From positions 372,001-436,000 of the forward strand of contig NC_134678.1 of NCBI RefSeq assembly GCF_024713945.1: a stretch of DNA of 64,000 bases, in the 5' to 3' direction. Each line of letters opens with the position of its first letter. Position 1 is the stretch's first letter. Below the pieces are notes generated by a model. That model saw nothing but the letters and a program-made list of their open reading frames with translations. It made no database searches and had not been told where the DNA came from. Source of the DNA: Dermatophagoides farinae. Lineage: Eukaryota; Arthropoda; Arachnida; Sarcoptiformes; Pyroglyphidae. Below, piece after piece: positions 1-11,160 of this stretch. Both the position numbers and the translations under genes were made by a program.

Positions 1-1509
1 TCAGATGATAATAAATGCAATAGCCCAACGAAAAAGGATGGCAAAAAAGACAACAAGAAATTCACGCTGAAAACGCCAAAAGGAATGCGTGATTTTGAAA
101 CGAAACCAATGTTGGTTCGTGAAAAAGTTTTCAAAACAATAACCGATATATTTAAAAGACACGGTGGATTAGCAATCGATACGCCTGTATGTGAACGTAA
201 AGATGTATTAACCGGTAAATATGGCGAAGATTCGAAATTAATCTATGATCTTGAAGATCAAGGTGGTGAATTGCTTTCATTACGTTATGATTTAACCGTT
301 CCGTTTGCAAGATATTTAGCACAAAACAAAATCAACACAATGAAACGATATCATATTGCTAAAGTTTATCGTCGTGATAATCCATCAGTAACGAAAGGCC
401 GGTTTCGTGAATTTTATCAATGTGATTTTGATATTGCTGGTAAATATGATCCAATGATTCCAGATGTTGAGTGCCTGCGTATTATTTATGAAATTCTCAA
501 TGAATTGGATCTAAAGTCGTTTTTGATAAAAGTAAGTTTGTTTTTCTTCAACCAGTCATCATCCAATTTTTTTCGTTTTTTTTTAATTCAGATCAATCAT
601 CGGTGTATTTTAGATGGTTTATTCGAGATATGTGGTGTACCTGAAGATAAATTTCGCACAATTTGTTCGTCAGTAGATAAATTGGACAAAAATACCTGGG
701 AAGAAGTGAAACAAGAAATGATCAATGAAAAAGGATTGCCAGAAGATGTGGCCGATCGTATTGGTGAATTGGTTAAAATGAATGGCACAATTGAATTAGT
801 CGATCAATTGCTTTCGCAAGAATTGGGTCAAAATAAACGTGCCGCAAAAGGATTGAATGAAATCCGTTCATTATTCCATTATTGTAAACTATTCCAAATT
901 GAATCTTCGGTTTCGTTTGATCTAAGTTTAGCACGCGGATTGGATTATTATACTGGATTAATCTATGAAGTAATTATAACGGATGAAAATGTTGAATGTG
1001 GTAGTATTGCTGCCGGCGGACGTTATGATTATCTGGTTGGTATGTTGGCTGAAGCCAACAATTGGGAAGTGCCTTGTGTTGGCCTAAGTATCGGTATCGA
1101 ACGAATATTGACAATAATTGAAGAACGTATGTCTAATGAAATGGGTGTTGGATCACCAACCCAAGTATTGGTAGCATCAATTGGTAACGAATTACTTGAT
1201 GAACGTATGAAATTATTGTTGGAACTCTGGAATGCCAGATTCAATGCTGAACATATTTATAAGAAATCGATAAAAATTCTAAATAATTATCAATACTGTG
1301 AAACTAATCGTATACCATATGCTGTAATACTGGCCGAAGATGAATTGAAACGTGGAATGGTTAAAATTCGTGATATTCAAACACGTAAAGAGGTGTGTCA
1401 TTTGTGAGTTTATGAATTTTCGATTAATTTTTTCTTTCTTTCTCTTTAGATCGAAGTTGCCAGAGCTGATATTGTCGTCGAATTGAAAAAATTGCTCAAT
1501 ATTTCCTAG
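1..1509 (+). CDS. HARS1: Histidyl-tRNA synthetase, cytoplasmic (5' end outside window)
   Basis: Class II aminoacyl-tRNA synthetase that charges tRNA-His. Exons 1-531, 592-1392 and 1450-1509 join in phase 0 (introns 60 and 57 nt; donors GTAAGT and GTGTGT) and give 463 visible residues, ending at TAG 1507-1509. The reading frame is already open at base 1, so the start codon and the N-terminal WHEP region, if present, lie outside. The visible part starts just before the conserved TPKGMRDF stretch. Seen motifs: class II motif 2 around [16 protein letters not shown], the histidine-binding GLDYYTG and the GGRYD loop, followed by a C-terminal anticodon-binding domain ending in an ELKKLLNIS tail. The frame printed through intron 1 contains a Phe-rich stretch absent from the family, which supports splicing there. 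The gene converges on the ML-domain gene, with 131 bp between the stop codons. Identification is firm; the symbol is by family similarity. Confidence 0.95.
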
Positions 1510-1591
1510 TTTTTTTTTTGGCTGGGGGGTATTGTATTTCTATCTAAATGGATTCTGTATGGGGAAAAAACATTTTTTCATAAATTGATTG

Positions 1592-1597
1592 AATAAA
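1592..1597 (+). terminator. Poly(A) signal of the histidyl-tRNA synthetase gene
   Basis: AATAAA lies 83 nt after the stop codon and only about 45 nt before the stop codon of the opposing gene. The two 3' UTRs therefore almost certainly overlap or abut. Confidence 0.6.
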
Positions 1598-1640
1598 AAG
1601 AAAAAAAATTATTGATACAAACGATTGTTATTTGATTCAT

Positions 1641-2222
1641 TCAATATCGTGGTGGCTGTATCCATAATGGCATATTTGTGCAGAATAATTTCTGTTTATT
1701 CTCATTCACCATAAGCAGTTTTAATTGACCACGAAAATTGGGTGCTGATTCTGGTACACAAAGTGGTATTACAAATCGATATATATCATATGCTACTAAT
1801 GGACAATTTTTTGGTTTTTCTCCACTAATAATTGATGTCATTTTAGAACAAAAATTTTTTTCTTGAAATAATGGTAACCGATAACGTTTTCGATTAATCA
1901 ATGCATACAATCGTATGAATAATTTTATTGCCGGAATTTGATTCTGAAATTGTATGGTGAATGTATAATTATTACCAGGTTCCAATATATGACATCTTTG
2001 TTGGCCATATTTACAAGAATCAATGGTCACTAATTCTGGTGTGTCTATTAATCTGTCTGTGTGTTTTTTTCGGTCAATTCAATTAAATGTAAAAACAAAT
2101 TCATCAATCAACTTACGACATGGTTGAATATCAATTTCAAACATTTGTTCAGCGTTATTATTTTCAAGTGCTGAAAATGTTGCGAAAATCAAACCAAAAT
2201 AAATTGTGCCGAAATTGGTCAT
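1641..2222 (-). CDS. Secreted ML (MD-2-related lipid-recognition) domain protein
   Basis: Two exons, 2222-2117 and 2044-1641, join in phase 1 (72-nt intron, donor GTAAGT, acceptor AATAG) to give 169 residues. The first ~19 residues form a hydrophobic signal peptide (MTNFGTIYFGLIFATFSA). The body has the ML/NPC2 pattern: paired cysteines near CKYGQQRC, then G-x-x-Y-x-F-x-I-x-F, a central KNCPLVAYDIYRFVIPLCVP segment and a final L-F-C-T-N-M-P strand. There are seven cysteines in the mature part. The ML family binds lipids or sterols in the extracellular or lysosomal lumen; mite group 2 allergens and NPC2 belong to it. This sequence is diverged, so its ligand and any allergen status cannot be claimed. 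The start is chosen because it supplies the signal peptide and the only frame-consistent exon. Confidence 0.8.
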
Positions 2223-5200
2223 TTTTTTCGTTACTATTTCATGCTCAAATGTTGTTTTTATTTTGCAAAAATTTTTAGAAATTCATTCATTCGATTAAAA
2301 GTAAAAATTAAATAAAACAAAAAAAATTGCCGAACATTTTCACTCAAGATGGCGACACAATGAATTTTTTCAATACATTGTTTATGAATGGCTAACAACA
2401 TAGAATGAAAATACCGCGCAACGAAAAAAAACATTCGATTCTTTCGTTCTCAAGAATTTTTTCAAAAAAAAAAAAAAAATTACCCCTCGGTTATTATTTT
2501 TGTTTGTCCATTTTCGTTTCCGAATCACGAATATTCATAATTAATCATTATATCCTTATTCGAGTGTATATAATATTTCCTACTTTGTTGCAATCATTTG
2601 GAGAAATGAGAAAGAAAAAACCGTATAACACATAAACGATTATCAACTAATGGCTATAATTAATTAGTATTTAATTCATTCCATAATGGTGATTCAGGTA
2701 TGCAGAATCCATATGTGCATTTATTTTCGAATAATTCTATTTCTCATTATCAATGTTGCAGAATAATAATGACTTTTCTGCATTCATTCTATTTGTTTTA
2801 CGAATTTAATGATAATCATCATTCATTCATTTCATGGTTTAAAAATGAAAATGTTAAACAGTTCTTATGATGATCGAACAAAAGAAATTTCTTTTCAAAC
2901 AATTCGATTGCCAGTGATTGTTTTTCAACCAAAAAAAATTTTGCCCGTCAATAAACAAACAAACTTGAAATATTTTTTCTTTCAATCAACAAATGAAATG
3001 AAAAAACAACGAAATAAAAACAAACGTGGTTTCGAATTTTCGAATATTAGCAAGCCAAAAAAAGAAAAGCAAAGAAAATATTCTGTCTAATTATAATTCT
3101 GATCATGTATATGGTGTGAATATGGCTGGACTGTAGGTGATTCATTAATACGTGTCCCGTTTGTGTCCAATGGACAAAACAATGGAATTTGGCTAAAAAG
3201 AATATTCTCAAGTACACAGAGATAATGGCCATTTTTTCGAAAAATAAATTTGGTCCAAAAAGCTGTATGTATGTTTTGCAGTCTTGTTTTTTTTCAAACG
3301 TTTTTTTGCAGTCAATTCAGTTTATTCGTTCACATTTGGTGGATCATCATCGTTTAGCTCGGTAATTTGGTCATTGTGTGTGTGTGTGTGCCTGGCCCTT
3401 TTTTCTCAGTTATTGTTGATACTGATCATGGTGATCCATTTGGTCCAAACTATCATTAAAATGAATAATTTAATTTTCCAAATCAACATGATGGAATATG
3501 GCTCGTTCGTTTGGTGTTTGATGTTATGTATTCAGGTAACACATAACATTTTGATTCCTGTTTCTCATACATAATTGGTTTATGATTCAAATCTTTATTA
3601 ATTTAATTTCTAAAAAATATTTAGGCTGGCCATTTTAAAAAACCACCACCCATCGGTATCTGAATGGCCATCATGATGGTGAAGAGGCATCATCACTCAT
3701 GATTGTCGTCAATTCAATTGTTTTGTTTTTCTTTTATTTTCACTTTTTCAAATAGGATCATCTCATCATCATCATCATCAACAACAAAGAAAGAGAAACG
3801 ATGCTGTACAGTGTACACTATTGTTTTGCACACACTTATATATTACGTGATGATCAAAGAAAAAAAAATGCTTTGTCTTATCCATCATCATCATCATCAT
3901 GATTGTTATCTACAGTAATTCCAGTAGCTTTCTTTCAAATTGGTGAAAGAAAAAAAATAATTAACGGCCATACGCAATGATGGCCACAGCCACTACACTA
4001 AGGTAAGAATAAATTTATTATCTCACTCAAAAACCACCATTTTATTCATATTCATTATTAGAGAATATCATTTTTTATGTTTTGTTTTCAAAGGACACAC
4101 CAAAAAAACAGAAATAATTGTCAAACATCACTAAAAAAGACTAACGCCCATCATCATCATCATCATGAGATAATTGTGTATCTACATTTTCTGTCATTTT
4201 GTTTAGGTAATTAAATAACACTGGTGATATGTAGAATTTTTTTTTCATGAATGGACATGATGATTGTTTATAATTTTTTTTTTGTTCCATTTCATTTCAT
4301 TTCTGAAAAAAACAGAATTTAACCAACTCCCAAACATGTAGTATGTGCCCAAAATGTTCAAAATACAAATGTTGATTGTGAAAAAAACAACAACAACAGC
4401 AACAAACAAATAAACAAACAATGAAATGGTATATGAATGACATTTTTATAATGTGCAAAATCTATCCATCTAATTGTATGACCATTTTTTTTTTCTTTGA
4501 CTAGAACTAGAACGCATATTAATTGTGTCAAAATGTTCCCGAAGAATTTTTCTTTTGTCACGGATTTTCATTTTATATTTTATATATATTCGTGGATCAA
4601 AAAATTGTCATTCAAGAAAAAAAAAGGAAAACTTTTTTTTTAATGGAAACTTTCAACATTCAACTTACAGAGAAGGGGAGATAAAGAGCCCTGTTGTATT
4701 AAAGAAAATTTCTTCATCAAATTATTTTTTTACGCCCACGGACCATCTCAATAACAACAACAACAACAACAAAAATCTAATTTGGGCTCCACATAAAAAG
4801 TGAGTATTCTAGACTATGTTTTCAGCCAGCTTAATATAAATGATGATGATTATAAAAGGCTATCTGGCCTTTTCTGGTTTTTCAGTATTTCTGTAAACTT
4901 TACGCATGAAACCATCCATAACGCGCCATTGCAAAGACATCTCTCACAATCATCGTCATCAATAAGCCATAATGAACCTATAATAATCTCTCTTTCCCTA
5001 TCTTTGTATATATGTGAGTGCGTGACTCCCTCTTTTTCTCTCATTCACTAACGTTATGTGAATTCGTGTGTGTGTGTTGTGTATTTTGAATGCCGCTGGA
5101 CAAAAAAAGCATATAAAGGGAGGGTACTACTATTATGACGATTGTTGGCAATATAATATAACAGTATTATTTTATACTCTGTGCTGGAATCTGGTTGTCC

Positions 5201-8171
5201 GTATTTTCATTCTGGTTGTCCGTTTGCCCGTTTGAAAACACTAGTCACATACACATTGAATGAATGAATGAATGTTGGGTACCGCTAACGAAGTTAATAC
5301 GTGAATAGAATACTTTGGAACGTGATTAGAATTTTTTTTCTGTTTTTCTTCCATTCTCATTTCCATCAATAGCAACGATGATGATGATGATTATTGAATG
5401 TGAACGAATGTGAAGTAAAAAAAAGCAATGAATCCACGCTTCTTGAATGGATGGTTGTTTTACATTCGGAACCATTTTTTTCTCCATCTTTCTCCGTCTG
5501 TGTCAATGTTGAAATCACGTACACAAACGTACCAGAAAAAATTTTTCTTTTTTTTGTTGTTGCTGGCTGCGTTTAATCATCATTATCATCATCATCATTT
5601 TTTTGAGAGTTAAGCTAAGCTATGTATGTTTTCCATTCTCATACTAACCAAAAAAAGTTATCATCCAAAGTGATATATGTAAAAAACACAGTTATATTTT
5701 CCTATTTTCTTGATTATTTGTCCGGTTATAACAGCAGTGCCAGTAGTGGTGGTAGTGGTGGTTTTTATTTATTTATTTCAAGAAATGACCAAAAAAAAAT
5801 ATTTTTAGATCCAAAGATTTTTTTTTTCCTTTCTTTTGGTCAAATTGAGACGGCTCCCAATTTTATTTTGCTGAATTTTTTTTCAGTTTTCGCGCATGTT
5901 TATATATATATTCTGTATATAATAGGCATCTTTATTGTGTGAGAGATGAATAGCTTTTTTTTGGTATCCACGCCTGTTTTTTTTCTTTTTTTTTGATTGA
6001 AATGAATGACACACACACACACACAGAGAGAGAGAAAACATACGCCCGCGCTTTTTATACAATTGAATGAATGCATGTTGTTGATGGTTGATACAATTTA
6101 CAAATGATAACGATGACGACGTTAATAATGAAGAGGCGGGATCATCATCATTTACACAATTTCCAATCCCTATTCTTTTATTCATTCTGAAATTTTTTTT
6201 CCCTTTTCTTTCGAGATGATGTGTAATGATTCTCTGTTGTTTGTCTGTCTGTTGTTGTTGTTGAATAGCGTTCGTAACCAATGACAATGTGTGTGTGTGA
6301 CACAAATTCCGTTTGTTTTTTCGGGTTTGTGATCTGATCACATTTCTGCTGCTGCTGCTATCAACGGTAATATTTTCAAGCAGAGTTTAGAATTCCAATG
6401 TTGATAAAACATTGGCTTATTGGTTGGTTGGTCACGAATTTTGTTATTTTTTATTTTCGACTGTTTTTTTCAATCTCCATTTTGAATTTTTTTTTTTTAT
6501 TTTTGAATCATTTTTCTTTTATCAACATGCGCAGTAATTTTATGTTTTTTTTTCGTTCTTTTTTTTGTCAACAGCCCCTGAAATAATAACGACAACGACA
6601 ACGGATTCTTAATCAAAAAGACTGAAAAGCCGGTATCTGAAAGGTCAATCTTCAAAATATAGTTGGCTGTGTTAATTTTATTTGATGTTTCACGGTGTTT
6701 TTTTTGTGTCTGTTGAATAATTGAACCATCATCTTTAACCCTTTTTAAAAATTGTGTTGTGTGTGTGTGTGTGTGCGATACATGAACATCTTTAAATTTT
6801 GGCATGCTGAAAATCAAAATCATAAATTAAATGATGATTAGAGGATGCCGATTAATGCCAAGTGTAATTTAGAAGAAAAAAAATCAACATTTCTTTCTTG
6901 AATCATTCTGTTTTCCATTTTTTTGTTCGAGGTGAGTAAATTTATCTATCTGTTTGTTTTTTTTATATTTTTCCGAAATGAAAACCATGTATGTAAATGC
7001 CATATTTGATATATATGATATATGACCAATGAAACAAAAAGTGACATCATAAGGTTCATGTATGTACTGGCAGTGTCAGTGAAACATGTAACGGAATTGG
7101 AATATATTTTTCGTTTGTTTCGAATACACAAGAAAATAAATGTCAGTCGCAAGCATTTATTTTTCTGGCTTGTCAGGTAGAGTTTATTTTTTTTAACCCA
7201 AATTGTGAATGAGCATAAATTTTTTTTTCTTTTTTTTGTAAATTGCATGTGTAATAATAATAACAACAACTATGTCGTGTTGGTTTTTTTTCCTATTGGC
7301 TATTAAAAACAAAGTATCAATAATTGTATAGAACTCAAGCTAATTTACAATTAGGTAAAAAAAACCTCAATCCATTTCTTTCTTTGTATATACATCGATT
7401 GATTTGAATTTTAGAATTTCAACGTTTTTTTTTTGCTTTTTCTTGTTGTTTCCTGGATTTAGATTTTTCTCGTTTTTGTTGAATTTAAATTCAAATTAAA
7501 TGTGTGTGTGTGTGTGTGTGTGCATGTTGTAAACGAGGTGAATTTTGATATTTATTTTTATTATGACCACGACATAAGAGAAATGCGACGATTGGCCATT
7601 TTGTGTCAAAGATGATGATGTTGATGATGATGATCCTGATTTTTTAACATCTTTATTGGTTTTTTTCTTGTTGTTTTTGTTTGATATTTCGTGTTTGTTT
7701 GTTTTTTATGACGACAATAAATAAATTTCTTCTTTTTTTTGGCCATGGTGGTTTTTTTTGTGCTGCTAATGAAAATGCCAATACCACCACATGGCAATTG
7801 ATGATCAGGATGATGATAAGGATTTGAATTAAATAAAAAATGTATGTGTGTGTGTGTATGTTTCACATTTTCATCAATCAATAAATTATATGAGAGAGAG
7901 AGAGAGCAAGAACAAGAAACCGCTGCATCTCGATTATAAATTTTTTTTTATGGACGATGATGATGACATCATGATTCAAGATGCAACAAAAACGGTCCAA
8001 AAACAACAACAACATGAATACGTTATCTTGATTTTTTTTTGTGTTCAATTAAAAACTTTTGAATGATTTGAAATCAAAGAGAGATTAATACAAAATTTAT
8101 TTGGTGTTGAAGAAAAAAATTTTCATTACGGTTTTTTTTATTTCTCATTTTTTTCAAGCCATTTCAAATCA
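2223..8171. other. Intergenic repeat-rich DNA without a supported gene
   Basis: No exon-like stretch could be supported on either strand. The open frames here consist of translated A/T runs, (CA)n and (CAT)n tracts; they lack codon structure, splice-compatible neighbours and recognisable domains. Short (GT)n/(CA)n microsatellites recur, for example near 3376-3392, 6009-6024, 6758-6775 and 7500-7522. The region would hold the promoter of the ML-domain gene at its left end. Confidence 0.5.
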
Positions 8172-8554
8172 TCATTGAATCAAATTTTTTTTTGTTTTTG
8201 ATCGAACAGCTTCTACAATAATTTCCAAATGATCATGATGATGATATGGGTGTGAAGCATCACATTGATTCACATTTATTTGTGATTGATATGATTTTTT
8301 TTTGTTACAAAATGTTAAAATCGAACAACGAACAAATGTAGAAGCTTGAAAATGTTTGCGAAAATCTTGAAGAAAATCTCTTTCTACTACTATCTCATTC
8401 TGTTGTTTATCATCCTTATCATCATCTGCATATGTTTTACCCACACACACACACACACGACCTGCATAGATTCATCATAATCAATATTGTAGTGAATGAA
8501 TGATCCATCATTTGAAGCCAATTCATCAGAAGTATGACTAGTATTTATTAATTT
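8172..8554 (-). CDS. Candidate 3' end of an unrecognised gene, or a gene relic
   Basis: Two coding-like blocks, 8554-8462 and 8399-8172, join in phase 0 across a possible 62-nt intron (donor CAG|GTCGTG, acceptor CAACAG). They give about 106 residues ending at a TGA (8172-8174). The composition is mixed and protein-like (for example SDELASNDGSFIHYNIDYDE and ERDFLQDFRKHFQASTFV), unlike the homopolymer-rich frames around it. The donor is weak and a (GT)n tract lies inside the putative intron. No domain is recognised. A further coding-like patch on the same strand at about 9045-8950 (containing FGIHHNDYNVFGKANV) could belong to it, but I could not connect it in frame. It may be a real lineage-specific gene or a decaying one. 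Confidence 0.25.
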
Positions 8555-8610
8555 CTAGTTAATATTCATCGAAAATATTTGAAGATTATCCTGATGATGA
8601 TGGCCTGTTT

Positions 8611-8687
8611 GTGTGTGTGTGTGTGTGTCTTAGAGACCTCCTTTGGTGATTGGTGATTACCACACACACACACACACACACACACAC
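8611..8687. repeat. Facing (GT)n / (CA)n microsatellites
   Basis: An 18-nt GT run (8611-8628) is followed, after about 31 nt, by a 28-nt CA run (8660-8687). The two arms are complementary and could fold into a hairpin. Confidence 0.8.
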
Positions 8688-11093
8688 TTGTTTTTTTCTG
8701 ATATATCGCGATGAGGTCATTTGCCAGAAGTATTGAGAAAACGAACAAAAAAAAACAATCTCGAAATCTATCTATGATCCTGTGATATTCAGATTTTGGT
8801 TATGATTAATTTACAATTAATTTATATATGGCAAACACAGCAACGAACAAAACAACAACAAAATCATTGGTGAAGTTAAACATCTGGAACAATTTAATCG
8901 CCATTGATTCTGATTATTCAATTTGTCAACAAAAAAAAAATGAATTGATTTTTTTCCAATCAATTCAAAGATGAATAATTTTGATCATTAACATTGGCTT
9001 TGCCAAATACATTGTAATCATTATGATGAATCCCAAAAATAAAAAAAAATTGTCGTTTGATTATTGGTCAGTATGTTGTGTTTTTTTTACGATTCATCAA
9101 TATCATCATCATCATCATCAGTGAAAATTACAGTAGCCGAAACATAAACATTCACACACACACACATGAAAATGATACGTGAATTCACCCAAACACAACC
9201 ATCATCATCATCATCATCATCCAACGTTAATTGAAATCCGATTTGAAACATTTTGTGTGTGCGTGTACGTGTGTCGGTTTTCTTTTTTTCGTTTCTGTTT
9301 CATAACAACAACAACAACAATTGTTGATCAAGCAGACTAATGATACAACCGTTTATTCATTATTTGGTAGCGAAAAAAAAATTTTTTTGGATAATTATTC
9401 TTATCATCATCAATTGTCCTGTTTTCTTCCACCATGTTTTGACCTCATTGGAACAGCTTTTTTTTGTTGGTTGCGAGAAACAGAAAAATCTGATTATCAA
9501 TTTCTAATTTTCGTAGATCATCATCATCATCATCAATCGTCTTGCCTTGGTAAAATTGTTAATTCATCTGCTCATCGTTTAGTTTACTTGATGATGACCT
9601 TTTAACTTTGAAAATTATGTTTTTTTCTTTTTTTCGGTAGACCTAAGGTTGTGTGGCTATCAATGACAAACGCATGTTTATTGATACACCTGCCCATTCA
9701 TTCATTTTTTTTCATTCGTTCGTTAATCTTTTTTACAAAAATTACGTTTGAATATTATCATCTATAAACACCTGAATCTATTCAATTTACATACAGCAGC
9801 CACAGCAAGAGCGAAAAAAAATTACAGCAGTCAAAAGTGTAGATTAGATTAGAAATCCAGAACAAAAAAAAAGTAACAGCAAAAAATGATTGTCGTTTGT
9901 TTGTTTGATCATCATGAAATCATTATATCAAAATGAAATCCATGAATGTGCAATGGAACAAAAAAAAATTTCCAGTTCCATGTTACATGATGATGATGTT
10001 TTGTGGTTTTGCATGTGCCTTGTAATGACTGACTGTCAGCTTCTCTCTTGAGACTAATGAAACTACTTTTTTTTGGTCACTACTACTACTACCATATCTA
10101 TATTTATTGACAACTTTATTTTTTATCACTGTATGTCCAATATGATGATGATGGTTTGTGTTGTTTTTTTTTAATATATTTCGACCATAGTTTTAATAAT
10201 AATCAGTAGTGTAGTTCATACATGATGATAATGGCGATGGTAATGATAAATTCCCATGATAATCATCAATATCCATAATAACATTTTTAAATATTTATTA
10301 CAATACGAGAGAATGGCAAAAAAATTCATTCATTCATTCTTTCCAAGAATTGCATCGAATCTAGTCTTTTTTTTTGGTTTTTAGTGACTTGAAAAACTTT
10401 TTTCCATAATAATTTCCAATCAAGTTTTTCTTTCAACAATTAAACCAACCTAGCCCTTGTTTTTTTTTTGTTCTATCCCCAAATTGATGATTATGATTAG
10501 GATGACCGATGATGATGATGATGATTATCGTGGTCAAATTAATTATTATGATTTTTTTTATATTCAATTAATCAAACCATTAAGGATGTTTTTTTTAATT
10601 GAATTTATGTGGCCATCTAATATTTACATAAAGATCATCATCATCATCTTATTATTCTGTGGTTTGTTGTCTGTGCATCATAAGCCGATTCTTGATTTTT
10701 CTGATTGTTTATATTTAATTATTTAAGCTACCTACACACAGACAGCACAAGTTTCTCTATTTTTTTTTTTTTTTTTTTTTTTTTTTGTTAAAAAAATTGG
10801 GTTCATAAATTTTCTTGGCCAATTATTTAATTCCTGTCAACAATTTCTGGTGAATACAAATCTTATTAGCTTGTGTGTGTGTTATGTATGTACATGTGTC
10901 ACATCATCATCATCATTGTGGTGTGTATAATATACCCAGATGATAAAGGAGGAGTTTGAAATGGTGAACAACAAACTCGTCTTATAACACACAAATATTT
11001 ATTCATTTTGTTTTTTGATTTCCTGAAGTTTGCTCGTTATCCATTCCATTCTAATCTGATTTGTTTATTTATTCATTTTTTTCATGTTTTTAG
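8688..11093. other. Repeat-rich DNA upstream of the trachealess-type gene
   Basis: I see no supported gene here. The stretch contains (CAT)n tracts (near 9105-9120, 9199-9222 and 9520-9535), a 27-nt poly-T run and many short A/T runs. The part near 11094 may hold an untranslated 5' exon boundary of the downstream gene (an acceptor-like TTTTTAG ends at about 11093), but nothing confirms this. Confidence 0.4.
10760..10786. repeat. Poly-T tract (27 nt)
   Basis: An uninterrupted T run lies about 375 bp upstream of the trachealess start codon. Confidence 0.9.
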
Positions 11094-11160
11094 TTCTGAA
11101 AACAATATCGATTAATCGATTCTAATTTCTTGTCATCATCAACGGATAAAAAAGAAGATA

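Noticed and set aside
5883-6341. 152-codon open frame on the minus strand
   Set aside because: It contains translated CA and A/T runs (Cys-Val and Lys runs), has no recognisable protein features and no coding-type neighbours.
8172-8460. The 8172-8460 frame as a single uninterrupted exon including the Cys-Val start
   Set aside because: The VCVCV start is a translated GT microsatellite. An acceptor at CAACAG (8400-8402) gives a cleaner coding block.
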